Assembly: GCF_033547075.1 (NCBI RefSeq)
Contig: NZ_CP137891.1
Location: forward strand, 2,108,001 to 2,172,000
Direction of reading: 5' to 3'
DNA: 64,000 nucleotides
Origin: Flavobacterium ardleyense
GTDB taxonomy: Bacteria; Bacteroidota; Bacteroidia; Flavobacteriales; Flavobacteriaceae
In this document: one piece after another, positions 51,857 through 60,750 of the stretch
Layout of the letters: every line of letters starts with the position of its first letter
How positions within the stretch are numbered: position 1 is the first letter of the stretch
Notes under the pieces: model-generated
Seen by the model: the letters and a program-made list of their open reading frames with translations, nothing else
What the model was told of the DNA's origin: nothing
The model's database searches: none
Translations under genes and position numbers: made by a program

Positions 51857-53635
51857 GTGAATTTAATTCAACTTTTTAAACGCCTTCGTTTCTTCGTTAA
51901 GCCTTACCAAAAGTGGGTAATGATCACCCTATTTCTGACTCTCATCGGATCATTTATGGCGCAGGTAAATGCGTATGTTTTACGCTACACTGTGGATGAG
52001 CTAGCATTGATGACTACCGGAGAGAAATTAATTCAGGATGGTACGAAGCTTTTGATAATGATAAGTGTTGTACTTCTGGTTAAGGAATTGGTGTATGCCC
52101 TAGTCCAATATGGGCAAAAGTTCTTTGGTGAAAAATTGCGAATTTATGTTACAAGAGATATTTCGCAGTTAATTGTAGAAAGGATTCTAACCTATAGGAT
52201 GGCATTCTATACCGCTACCGAAAATGAAAGCGGAAAATTACAAACGCGAATTGATCTCGGCGTTTCCAGCTTAACCAGGCTAGTTCGCAACCTTTTTATT
52301 GATATTTTTCCACTGTTTGCAAATGCGATTATTGCACTGATTGCGATGTTTATTGCCAATGTGTATGTCGGATTAGTCAGTGTGATGATAATCCCAATTT
52401 ACTTTTATGTCAGCGCACGTCAAGCGGACAAACTTGGAGGTTTCCGACGCAGTATGCGTGATTACCGCGAATCCAAGAACAATAGAATTATCGGACTCAT
52501 CGAATCAATCACTGTAATAAAATCTTTCAATCGAGAAAAATCTGAAGCTGGTAGACATGAAAAGATTCAATTTGATATGACTGAAAATCAAATGAAAACG
52601 CGTCAAATAAGTTTTTTGTTTGACGGATTAAAGTCTTTCTTAGAACAATTTGGATTGGTAGCGATTATTATTTTGACTGTCTATTTAGTATTAAACGGAA
52701 GTATGACCGTCGGAGCTATTATGTTTCACGTAATGCTTTTCGCCAATGTTTCAGCACCAATCCGACAATTGCAACGAATTTATGACGAGGTAAACGATGC
52801 AATAATTTACTCCGAAGGATTTTTTGAAATCCTCGACGCCGAAAATCAAAAAGAACCAAGCGGTACTTATATTCCCGAAAAGGTAGTTGGAAACTTTACG
52901 GTCAAAGATGTCGAATTCACTTATCCAAATGGCGTTCATGCGCTTAACAATGTTTCGTTTACAGTTCCGGCAAATACGATCACTGCTTTGGTTGGGCTCA
53001 GTGGAGCAGGGAAGAGCACATTGGTGAACCTACTTGATAAATTTTATGAACCCAATTCTGGCGAAATACTCCTTGACGGAATCGATTTACAGAAATTCGA
53101 CACTCAGTGGTTGCGCGACAATATCGGACTAGTATTACAACGAAATCATATTTTTAATGATACGGTTTCTGAAAATATTAGGTACGGAAATCAAGATGCT
53201 ACTCACGAAGAAATTGTGGCTGCCGCCAAGAAAGCTTATATACATGAGCAGATCATGAATTTACCAAAAGGTTATAACTCAAAAGCCGATCAGCTCTCCG
53301 GAGGTCAACAACAACGTATTTCCATAGCAAGGCTATTCCTAAAAAATCCGCCGATAATTATTCTGGACGAACCAACTGCAAGTTTGGATGCAATTGCCAC
53401 TCAGGAAATTAAGAAAAGTCTTGACGCCATAAAAAAAGATAGAACTGTGATTATTATCTCGCACAGTATCTCGCAAATTATCGATGCTGAAAATGTGGTC
53501 GTATTGAAGCAGGGAACTGTTATAGAACAAGGAACTCACGATGAATTATACAAAAACGAAAGTACTTACTACGAAATTTTCAATGCCCTGGCAAATAGTC
53601 TAAATATCGAAAAAATCTCTGAAACGATACGATAA
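51857..53635 (+). CDS. ABC exporter half-transporter (membrane domain plus ATPase)
   Basis: A 592-residue protein starting at GTG 51857. Residues 1-320 hold six membrane helices of the type 1 exporter fold. Residues 350-592 hold the ATPase: Walker A GLSGAGKST, signature LSGGQQQRISIARLF and Walker B IIILDEPTASLD followed by the His switch (IIISHSIS). It probably acts as a homodimer exporting lipids, peptides or drugs. The neighbours do not indicate a substrate. Confidence 0.94.
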   Translation: MNLIQLFKRLRFFVKPYQKWVMITLFLTLIGSFMAQVNAYVLRYTVDELALMTTGEKLIQDGTKLLIMISVVLLVKELVYALVQYGQKFFGEKLRIYVTRDISQLIVERILTYRMAFYTATENESGKLQTRIDLGVSSLTRLVRNLFIDIFPLFANAIIALIAMFIANVYVGLVSVMIIPIYFYVSARQADKLGGFRRSMRDYRESKNNRIIGLIESITVIKSFNREKSEAGRHEKIQFDMTENQMKTRQISFLFDGLKSFLEQFGLVAIIILTVYLVLNGSMTVGAIMFHVMLFANVSAPIRQLQRIYDEVNDAIIYSEGFFEILDAENQKEPSGTYIPEKVVGNFTVKDVEFTYPNGVHALNNVSFTVPANTITALVGLSGAGKSTLVNLLDKFYEPNSGEILLDGIDLQKFDTQWLRDNIGLVLQRNHIFNDTVSENIRYGNQDATHEEIVAAAKKAYIHEQIMNLPKGYNSKADQLSGGQQQRISIARLFLKNPPIIILDEPTASLDAIATQEIKKSLDAIKKDRTVIIISHSISQIIDAENVVVLKQGTVIEQGTHDELYKNESTYYEIFNALANSLNIEKISETIR

Positions 53636-53905
53636 TTTTAATATTCATAACCTCTTGTAATTGCGATTATAATAAAAACGAGTTTTATGGCGAGGAACGA
53701 ATTAATCGCGTCCTTAATTTTTTCGCGTGAATAAAGTAAAGTCAAAAATTTAGTAATAAATTATTCTGCCGATTGCGTACTTGCATCTGTAATGCCAACT
53801 GCCGATTAAATTACATTGATCAATTTCTTATTACTGCTTACGAGCTTTCCTATTTCGCTTGCCAAACTTTGCCCCCAATGATATTCGTAAGTCGTATTTC
53901 GTATT

Positions 53906-54003
53906 TCGTAAATCGTACTTCGTAAATGGTACTTCGTAAATGATACTTCGTAAATGGTACTTCGTAAATGGTACTTCGTAAATGGTACTTCGTAAATCGT
54001 ACT
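53906..54003. repeat. Seven tandem copies of a 14-bp unit
   Basis: The unit TCGTAAATGGTACT occurs seven times head to tail, with GG varying to CG or GA, plus partial units on both sides. The spacing is not a multiple of 3, so it is not a normal peptide repeat. It may vary in copy number. Confidence 0.85.
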
Positions 54004-54045
54004 TCGTAAATTAAAAATCCCATTTCGTAAATTTCAACAGTAACT

Positions 54046-54129
54046 GCGCGAAGGATTGCAGCGGCATCCTTTTCTGGCTTTTTTGCCAGAAAAGATACAG
54101 CGGAAAGCCTGACCCAAAGGATCGCGCCC
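54046..54129 (-). repeat. Dispersed three-stem repeat, copy G (diverged variant)
   Basis: Read on the minus strand it keeps the T run plus GGGCG, the TTCCGCTGTATC core and GGATGCCGCTGCAA, but all stems are different. The outer stem is TCGCGC 54122-54127 with GCGCGA 54046-54051. Hairpin 2 is CTTTTCTGGC 54069-54078 with GCCAGAAAAG 54085-54094, a 6-nt loop. Hairpin 1 is lost. The stems are replaced but pairing is kept. Confidence 0.85.
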
Positions 54130-54181
54130 AAAAAAAAATAGTGATATTTAACAATTTAATTTCAATAGAAAAATAACAAAA

Positions 54182-54212
54182 AAAATGTGCAGACAAAAAG
54201 CCTGCACATTTT
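54182..54212 (-). terminator. Intrinsic terminator of katE
   Basis: AAAATGTGCAG 54182-54192 pairs with CTGCACATTTT 54202-54212. On the minus strand it follows the katE stop by about 20 bp and ends in a T run. Confidence 0.9.
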
Positions 54213-54234
54213 AAAAACATATCCTTTAAAATTT

Positions 54235-56373
54235 TTAAACTGGCAAATCACTTGCTCGCTCCATACGATCCCAATTTCTGTGCTTGGCAATAGCATCGAC
54301 AAATTTCTGTGCATCGGCGTTAATCAAAATCGCTTTGTCATCCTTAAAATCAGACACGAAAGTCTTATTTAGCATGTCTTCACCTTCATTATCGGCAGCA
54401 ATTGCTTTGCAATGTTTCAAGGCTTCATTGATAAATTTCACATATTTCTTTTCGGCTTTGAGACCATCGATAGATTTCTGTCCACCAGGAATGTAGATGG
54501 CGTCAAAAAGCACACTTTCGGTAGTGGCAATTGCAGCATCAACCTTGTGTTCCATCCCAGTATCACAAGTAATTGTGCCACCGTGAGGAGCAATAATTTT
54601 TACAACTGCATGCTTCGCTTCAAGTGTTTTTTTCATAGCATCAAAGTCTTTCATACTAAAACCATCAGCCATCAAACACGCAATCTGACGGGTGGCAATC
54701 GTATCAAATTTTGACTTATCCTGACTCAATGCTGGCGATTTGTCCAAATAATTTTTGGCTTTTCCAGGTTGGAAATCTTCCACATTACAATCAGCAGAAA
54801 TCGCCTGATTTATAGGTTGTTCAATGGTATCTGGGACTTTGAGACCTAGTTTCTTTGCAACTTGTGCCGCCAAATCCTCATTAATTTCATTAACCATCCA
54901 AAGCATTCGCTCCTGAATATGTTGATGCGTACATTTTCCTAGTTCAAAAGCGTACGCTTCCATAACGTGTTGTTGTTCCCACTTCTGCAAACTGCGGTAA
55001 AATAATGCAGGCTGCGAAAAGAAGTCAATAAAACTCTCGGATCTTGTACGAATTTTATTCGAATCAATGCGCTCGGCATACGACTCAAAAGCACCATCCG
55101 AAACTTTGGACATGTGCGGACAACCGCCACCCAAGGTATTTGGAAAATATGCCGTATTGCCCTTCGGAATGCTCATCTGCATCTGACCGTCGCGCTGATT
55201 ATTGTGAACTTCCACAATTGGTTTATTGATTGGAATTTGATGAAAATTAGGGGATCCTAAACGAGACAATTGAGTGTCGCGGTAGGAGAATAATCTACCT
55301 TGAAGAAGCGGATCATTAGAAAAATCGATTCCTGGAACAATATTTCCAGGCAAGAAAGCGACCTGCTCGGTTTCGGCAAAGAAGTTTTCAGGATTTCTAT
55401 TCAAAGTCATTTTCCCAACAATCGTGACAGGCACCATCTCCTCAGGAATTAATTTGGTAGGATCAAGCAAGTCAAATTCATACTTATGCTCGTCGGCTTC
55501 GGGAACAATCTGGAAACCAAGTTCCCATTCCGGAAACTGTCCTGAATCAATTGCATCCCATAAATCACGACGGTGAAAATCAGAATCTGCACCGCTAATT
55601 TTCACCGCTTCGTCCCAAGTTACTGAGTGAACACCCAAAACTGGTTTCCAGTGAAACTTCACAAAATGTGCTTCACCTTTTTCATTAATAAGTCGGTAGG
55701 TATGAATCCCGAAACCTTCCATCATTCGCAAACTTCTCGGGATCGCGCGGTCGCTCATCACCCAAATTTGGTTGTGAAGTGTTTCTGGAGTTAGCGAAAC
55801 GAAGTCGTAAAAAGTATCGTGAGCCGAAGCTGCTTGTGGAATTTCCTTATTTGGCTCCGGCTTTACCGCATGTACAAGATCTGGAAATTTCATTGCATCT
55901 TGAATAAAGAAAATCGGCATATTGTTTCCAATTAAATCCCACGTTCCTTCTTCGGTATAAAATTTCACCGCGAATCCGCGCACATCTCTTGCCAAATCTG
56001 TAGATCCTTTTGATCCCGCTACCGTTGAAAACCGAACAAATACAGGAGTTTTTCTTGAGGTATCATTAAAAATTCCCGCTTTAGTAAATTCTCCTTGAGG
56101 CTTATAAAGTTCAAAAACGCCATGAGCGCCGCTGCCTCGCGCATGTACAATTCGCTCTGGAATTCGTTCATGGTCGAAACTTGTAATTTTTTCGCGCAAT
56201 AGAAAATCCTCCAACAATGTCGAGCCTCGAGGTCCTGATTTGAGCGAATTATTGGTGTCATTAACCTTTAATCCTTGTCGCGTAGTTAGTGGTTTTCCAG
56301 TTGCATCAGTCATATCATCACGGAGTTGAGTGATTTTTGCTGAATCTTTTGCTTTGTCTGATTTATTGTCCAT
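54235..56373 (-). CDS. katE: Catalase HPII (large-subunit clade 2, KatE)
   Basis: A 712-residue catalase. The catalytic His77 lies in ERIVHARGSGAHGVF, the distal Asn in LIGNNMPIFFIQD, and the haem-ligand Tyr in LFSYRDTQLSRLG. Residues about 560-712 form the extra flavodoxin/GATase1-like C-terminal domain found only in large catalases (HGGTITCDTG, DAIYIPGGQKSID). The length matches the family. It degrades hydrogen peroxide in the cytoplasm. It has its own terminator. Confidence 0.96.
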   Translation of the reverse strand: MDNKSDKAKDSAKITQLRDDMTDATGKPLTTRQGLKVNDTNNSLKSGPRGSTLLEDFLLREKITSFDHERIPERIVHARGSGAHGVFELYKPQGEFTKAGIFNDTSRKTPVFVRFSTVAGSKGSTDLARDVRGFAVKFYTEEGTWDLIGNNMPIFFIQDAMKFPDLVHAVKPEPNKEIPQAASAHDTFYDFVSLTPETLHNQIWVMSDRAIPRSLRMMEGFGIHTYRLINEKGEAHFVKFHWKPVLGVHSVTWDEAVKISGADSDFHRRDLWDAIDSGQFPEWELGFQIVPEADEHKYEFDLLDPTKLIPEEMVPVTIVGKMTLNRNPENFFAETEQVAFLPGNIVPGIDFSNDPLLQGRLFSYRDTQLSRLGSPNFHQIPINKPIVEVHNNQRDGQMQMSIPKGNTAYFPNTLGGGCPHMSKVSDGAFESYAERIDSNKIRTRSESFIDFFSQPALFYRSLQKWEQQHVMEAYAFELGKCTHQHIQERMLWMVNEINEDLAAQVAKKLGLKVPDTIEQPINQAISADCNVEDFQPGKAKNYLDKSPALSQDKSKFDTIATRQIACLMADGFSMKDFDAMKKTLEAKHAVVKIIAPHGGTITCDTGMEHKVDAAIATTESVLFDAIYIPGGQKSIDGLKAEKKYVKFINEALKHCKAIAADNEGEDMLNKTFVSDFKDDKAILINADAQKFVDAIAKHRNWDRMERASDLPV

Positions 56374-56559
56374 TCTGTTATGTTTTTGTGGTTGTGATAG
56401 TGCTAAATTATTGATTGTAGTGTTTTGTGTGGTTGTTGGTGCAATTTACCGAGCGATTTTACAATTGCATATATTATAGCTATTGTGTTGAGAAATTTAC
56501 AAATCCAGTTACAGGTTTTGTAAAAAATGCAATTTCAACCCGCGCAACTTATACATAAA

Positions 56560-56581
56560 AAAACCCGCCATGGCAGGTTTT
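56560..56581 (-). terminator. Intrinsic terminator of the small membrane gene
   Basis: AAAACCCGCCA 56560-56570 and TGGCAGGTTTT 56571-56581 form a near-perfect stem with one mismatch and a very small loop. On the minus strand it follows the stop at 56601 and ends in T7. Confidence 0.8.
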
Positions 56582-56600
56582 CTATGTGGTAGCAAGTGGA

Positions 56601-56858
56601 TTATTGTCCAGCTTCGTCGTTGGCATCGCTGCCTTCAACTTTTACTATTTTGTTATAAATTCCTAATAGTAAGAAGGAAGTTGCCCATTGTCCTACAAAT
56701 AGAGATGTTGTCCCTTTTCCTAAAACTTTCAGAGTAGCAGAGGCTGCCATCGATCCAACCGCCGCCCATAAAAATAAATCTGATGGTAATTTAGCCGTTT
56801 GTTGTTCAATTTTCTTTGCAATAGGTCCTTCTGAATGATCGTTTTTGATAATACCCAT
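56601..56858 (-). CDS. Small membrane protein (85 aa), unknown function
   Basis: An 85-residue protein with a charged N-terminus (KKIEQQTAKLP), then two hydrophobic stretches (DLFLWAAVGSMAASATLKVL and TSLFVGQWATSFLLLGIYNKIV) and an acidic tail (EGSDANDEAGQ). It lies upstream of katE on the same strand but has its own terminator. Such small proteins often accompany stress genes in Bacteroidota. Function is unknown. Confidence 0.7.
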   Translation of the reverse strand: MGIIKNDHSEGPIAKKIEQQTAKLPSDLFLWAAVGSMAASATLKVLGKGTTSLFVGQWATSFLLLGIYNKIVKVEGSDANDEAGQ

Positions 56859-56988
56859 AATTTTTTAGTTTTTAAGTTATTATTTTCTAATGCTAAAATT
56901 ATCGAAGACGTTGATATATAGCTTTATACAATTTTTAAGATTAGTATCAAAATTCCTATTTTTTAGTTTTTATCACGTTTTTTATTTT

Positions 56989-57185
56989 GGGCGGCTTGTG
57001 GCTATATTTGCGTTTGAAGACCTCCGTAATATTGAAATTATACGGTAACGCAATTACAGCCACAACCGGGCCATCCACTGTATCTTTGCTGCTAGAAGGA
57101 CTATTTATATAAGAAATCTTCGTGCTTTACGATAATTTAGTACATTTCGTGAAGCAGCAAAGGATGCCGCTCCTGTCCCTGCCGC
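56989..57185 (+). repeat. Dispersed three-stem repeat, copy F
   Basis: GGGCGGC follows a T-rich tract and GCCGC 57181-57185 ends it. Hairpin 1 is a 19-position stem (TTGTGGCTATATTTGCGTT with AACGCAATTACAGCCACAA) with two mismatches. Hairpin 2 is CTTTGCTGCT with AGCAGCAAAG. The rest of the spacer 56859-57446 holds no gene that I can see. Confidence 0.9.
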
Positions 57186-57446
57186 GAGACTCGCGTTTGA
57201 AACATATTAAAGATCTAAATCAAAATTTAGCACAACTTCTATGAGCTAATTTTACTGCTATTTTTTAAAGATAAAAATCCTATTTTTACAATAATACATT
57301 GTCGAAATCAAAATATTTTGTCGAATGGATTTCTATCTAATAAAGAGTGATTGGTAATTTGAAAGTCGATTTATTTTATATTAGGATATAGATCGGGAAG
57401 AGGAGCTCAGAAATCATTTTAATACTTATGAAATACGCACAACTCA

Positions 57447-57986
57447 ATGAGCAGAAGTAAATTAATCCTCGCATCAATCCCTTTGATTATTTTAGGCTTA
57501 TCTGCCTATTACTTTTATCCAGAACAAAAGGTTCCTGACAATATTGAGATTGACAAACTACTTGTATATAAATCCAAAAGGCAATTGTTGGCTTTTTCAA
57601 ACGGCGAACTTATTAAGACGTACAAAATATCACTTGGCAAAAACCCAGTTGGTCATAAAGAATTTGAAGGGGACAAAAAAACGCCAGAGGGACTTTACAC
57701 AATAAATGATAAAAATCCCCATAGTGGTTACCATAAAAATCTTGGCGTGTCATATCCTAATAAAGTAGATATTGCAAATTCTAAACGATTGGGAAAACCT
57801 ACTGGCGGCGACATCAAAATTCACGGACTACGCAATAAAACGGGATATATTGGTAAATTTCACCGTTGGACCGATTGGACTTTGGGCTGTATAGCACTTA
57901 CGGATCAAGAGATTGACGAACTGTATCGCGCAGTAAAGGTAGGAACACAAATCGAAATTAAACCTAGCAAAATCGGAAGAGAATAA
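57447..57986 (+). CDS. L,D-transpeptidase (YkuD fold)
   Basis: A 179-residue protein with one N-terminal signal or membrane helix (LILASIPLIILGLSAYYFY). The YkuD core includes LLVYKSKRQLLAFSNGE, KTPEGLYTINDKN, the His in DIKIHGLRN, and the active-site Cys in DWTLGCIALTDQEID. The usual Ser-His-Gly-Cys is Thr-Leu-Gly-Cys, as in several Bacteroidota members. It acts in the periplasm on peptidoglycan or lipoprotein cross-links. The next gene begins about 30 bp downstream. Confidence 0.9.
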   Translation: MSRSKLILASIPLIILGLSAYYFYPEQKVPDNIEIDKLLVYKSKRQLLAFSNGELIKTYKISLGKNPVGHKEFEGDKKTPEGLYTINDKNPHSGYHKNLGVSYPNKVDIANSKRLGKPTGGDIKIHGLRNKTGYIGKFHRWTDWTLGCIALTDQEIDELYRAVKVGTQIEIKPSKIGRE

Positions 57987-58018
57987 GATCCTAATAAAGC
58001 AAAACTGACTTGATAACT

Positions 58019-58975
58019 ATGAACGACTTGAGATACAATATAAAATCGGCATTATTTGGAGTTGCAATTGGCGATGCGCTTGGTGTTCCGGTAGAGTTTA
58101 AAAGTAGAGAAGCAATCAGTGAAAATCCCGTTTTAGATATGACTGGCTTTGGTACCTACAATTTACCGCCCGGCACTTTCTCTGACGATAGTTCCTTAAC
58201 TTTTTGCCTTGCCGAAGCTTTGACTGAAGATTTTGATCTAGATATTATAGCTCGAAATTTCATAAAGTGGTTTTATGAAAATTATTGGACAGCAAGAGGC
58301 GACGTTTTTGATATTGGTATTGCCACTAGGCAAGCGATTGACAAACTTGCACGCGGAGTTCAAGCGGAGCACGCTGGGGGAATTGATGTTTCGTCAAATG
58401 GCAACGGCTCACTGATGAGAATTCTTCCATTAGTCTTCTATATTATCGATAAACCAATTGCAGAAAGGTTTGAGATCACAAAACAAATTTCTTCGATCAC
58501 TCACGGCCATATTCGGTCTGTCGTTTCATGCTTCTACTATCTAGAATTTGCAAGGCATATTATTCGAGGAACTGACAAATTTGAAATTTATAAAAAATTG
58601 CAAAGTGAAGTTCCCGACTTTCTAAACTCAATATCAACTGAACCAGTCGAAATTAATTTATTTAACCGACTTTTAGAAAATAATATATATGAGTTAGAGT
58701 CAAATGTTATTTCTAGTAGCGGTTATGTACTACACACTCTCGAAGCAACCATTTGGTGTTTACTCACAACAGACAATTACCACGAAGCAGTTTTAAAAGC
58801 GGTAAATCTTGGTGATGATACTGACACCACAGCCGCAGTTACAGGAGGTGTGGCAGGACTTCTTTATGGCTTTGAATCTATTCCTAAAACCTGGCTAAAT
58901 CTGCTTGCAAGAAAAGATGACATCGAAGATTTGGCAGAAAGATTTGCTGACAAGATTATATTTGACAGAAATTAG
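58019..58975 (+). CDS. ADP-ribosylglycohydrolase (DraG-like)
   Basis: I chose the ATG at 58019. A 318-residue protein with the family metal-site motifs: GVAIGDALGVPVEF, GTFSDDSSLTFCLA (Ser-Asp-Asp-Ser), NGNGSLMRILPL, and LGDDTDTTAAVTGGVAGLLYG. These residues bind two magnesium ions. It removes ADP-ribose from proteins, nucleic acids or small molecules. It may be co-transcribed with the L,D-transpeptidase. No ADP-ribosyltransferase is seen in the window. Confidence 0.93.
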   Translation: MNDLRYNIKSALFGVAIGDALGVPVEFKSREAISENPVLDMTGFGTYNLPPGTFSDDSSLTFCLAEALTEDFDLDIIARNFIKWFYENYWTARGDVFDIGIATRQAIDKLARGVQAEHAGGIDVSSNGNGSLMRILPLVFYIIDKPIAERFEITKQISSITHGHIRSVVSCFYYLEFARHIIRGTDKFEIYKKLQSEVPDFLNSISTEPVEINLFNRLLENNIYELESNVISSSGYVLHTLEATIWCLLTTDNYHEAVLKAVNLGDDTDTTAAVTGGVAGLLYGFESIPKTWLNLLARKDDIEDLAERFADKIIFDRN

Positions 58976-59069
58976 AAAATGCTTTTTTCAATATTTTGTG
59001 TTCTAATCCAAAAATACTATAAGCTTTTAACAGTTGGAAGGCGTTTCTGATGGGGAGCCAATTTTTTAA

Positions 59070-59684
59070 TTACTTGTCTATTAGCAGTCTTCTTGTTAAA
59101 ATTCTATTTTCTGTTTCGAGCAACAAGATATAAATTCCGTTTGCTAATTCTGAAACATCATTCTTCAAAACTTTAGAACTTTTTACTAATTGTCCTAGTA
59201 AATTGTAGAATTTGACCGAGTTGATTTCAAGAACTTCAGACTGTATTTCAAATTGATCCTTGGCTGGATTTGGAAACAATAATACATTTTGTGAGTCTTG
59301 TTCGAAATTTGCAGTATGCAACGGAATAAAACTGCTATCGAAAAGACTATTATAATCACACTCTTCCGATACCAAAGAATTATAGTGATATATCTCAATA
59401 TTATACAACTCCGGATTTGCAATTGGAATAAATATTTCTATCGTATAATCACTAGGCATCGCGAGAATAGTCTCATGGTAACAAGCCGTAACTTTTAGAA
59501 GATTATCTTCGACTGTGTAGGTGTGTCCTAAATAACTTGTCGCCATCATCGTAAACACATCAATACTTATCTGAATTCCTCCCTCAACCACTTCAGCGGT
59601 TGAATATTGACCAATATTTGGTGTTTGCGCTTGCAAATTGTGGTTAAAAACAATAAAAAGTAATAGGAGTAGAGCTTTTTTCAT
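59070..59684 (-). CDS. Secreted protein with T9SS sorting domain (204 aa)
   Basis: Signal peptide about 1-19 (NHNLQAQ), a beta-rich body of about 105 residues with two Cys (TACYHET, SEECDYN), then a type A T9SS sorting domain from VLLFPNPAKDQFEI, with VKFYNLLGQLVKSS and ANGIYILLLE, ending TRRLLIDK. The body matches no family I recognise. It is probably exported to the surface. Confidence 0.82.
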   Translation of the reverse strand: MKKALLLLLFIVFNHNLQAQTPNIGQYSTAEVVEGGIQISIDVFTMMATSYLGHTYTVEDNLLKVTACYHETILAMPSDYTIEIFIPIANPELYNIEIYHYNSLVSEECDYNSLFDSSFIPLHTANFEQDSQNVLLFPNPAKDQFEIQSEVLEINSVKFYNLLGQLVKSSKVLKNDVSELANGIYILLLETENRILTRRLLIDK

Positions 59685-59883
59685 AATCGTTGCGTTTAAA
59701 ATATCGGCGTAAGAAATTTAATAAATCTAATATATAGCTTTAGATGTCTATAATGACGTAAATTAGAAGATAATATGCCTATCACTATTAGTTTTATTTT
59801 AATTGAAAGCTATTTCTATGAGTAGAGAAGCAAATAATTTTTAAGAATTTATCTACCTAAATGGCTTTAAAACAACCACCCCA

Positions 59884-60750
59884 ATGAAAGAAACGATCAA
59901 TATAGTAAAGCATTCTGGCGAAATAGAGGAATTCGATTTAAACAAGCTAAAAAATTCGCTTAGAAGATCAGCAGTAGATGAGCGATTAATTCTAAAAATA
60001 GCAGCGGAAGTAGAAAGTAATCTTCGGGAAGGAATGACCACAAAGCAAGTTTACAAGATGGCATATAAAATGCTAAAAGGTACATCGAGAGTAAGTGCGT
60101 CAAAGTATAAACTTAAAAAAGCCTTGATGCAATTAGGTCCTTCAGGATTTCCTTTTGAAAACTTAGTGGGCAAGTTATTATCCTACGAAGGCTTTTTCAC
60201 AGAAGTGGGAGTAACGGTGCAGGGACATTGCGTACAGCACGAAGTAGATGTGATCGCTCAAAAGGATAAAAATCATTTTATGATAGAGTGCAAGTATCAT
60301 AGTGATCAAGGTCGATTTTGTGATGTAAAAGTGCCGTTGTATATCCAATCAAGATTTATCGACGTAAAGACCGAATGGAAAAAACAGCCTGATCAGCAGT
60401 CAAAACAATATAAAGGTTGGGTTTACACAAATACTAGATTTACCTCCGATGCTATCAGTTACGGGACTTGTGCGGGTTTAGGATTGACAAGTTGGGATTA
60501 TCCACCAGGAAATGGACTTCGTGAAAGAATAGACCGTTCGGGATTACATCCAATTACCGCAATAACATCTTTGACAAAGAATGAGAAGACCCAATTACTA
60601 GACAAAGGCGTTGTGATCTGCAATGAACTCTTGGAAAACCCACTTTTATTAGAGCAAGTAGGCATCGGCCAAGGAAGAGTTCATAATATACTAGAGGATT
60701 TAGAAGAATTATGCAAACCAGTTAAACTACTTTATAATGAAAAACGATAA
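59884..60750 (+). CDS. ATP-cone domain fused to Mrr-type restriction endonuclease
   Basis: A 288-residue protein. Residues about 4-90 are an ATP-cone (VKHSGEIEEFDLNKLKNSLRRS, TTKQVYKMAYKML), best known as a nucleotide-sensing regulator of ribonucleotide reductase. Residues about 95-225 are a Mrr_cat nuclease domain: FPFENLVGKLLSYEGF, then HEVDVIAQ and FMIECKYH, giving the E...D...E-x-K pattern. It overlaps the beta-CASP gene by 14 bp. Nucleotide-controlled DNA cleavage is plausible. Whether it acts in defence or repair is not known. Confidence 0.87.
   Translation: MKETINIVKHSGEIEEFDLNKLKNSLRRSAVDERLILKIAAEVESNLREGMTTKQVYKMAYKMLKGTSRVSASKYKLKKALMQLGPSGFPFENLVGKLLSYEGFFTEVGVTVQGHCVQHEVDVIAQKDKNHFMIECKYHSDQGRFCDVKVPLYIQSRFIDVKTEWKKQPDQQSKQYKGWVYTNTRFTSDAISYGTCAGLGLTSWDYPPGNGLRERIDRSGLHPITAITSLTKNEKTQLLDKGVVICNELLENPLLLEQVGIGQGRVHNILEDLEELCKPVKLLYNEKR

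Larger units (their letters stand above)
53636..54234. other. Spacer with a 14-bp tandem repeat, a repeat variant and a terminator
   Basis: The left part (53636-53905) has no recognised feature. The rest holds the short array, repeat copy G and the katE terminator, listed separately. A minus-strand frame at 53850-54131 is a product of the repeats. Confidence 0.6.

Noticed and set aside
53850..54131. 93-codon minus-strand frame with a repeated peptide
   Set aside because: The peptide repeat arises from the 14-bp DNA unit (42-bp period in frame), and the rest is repeat copy G.
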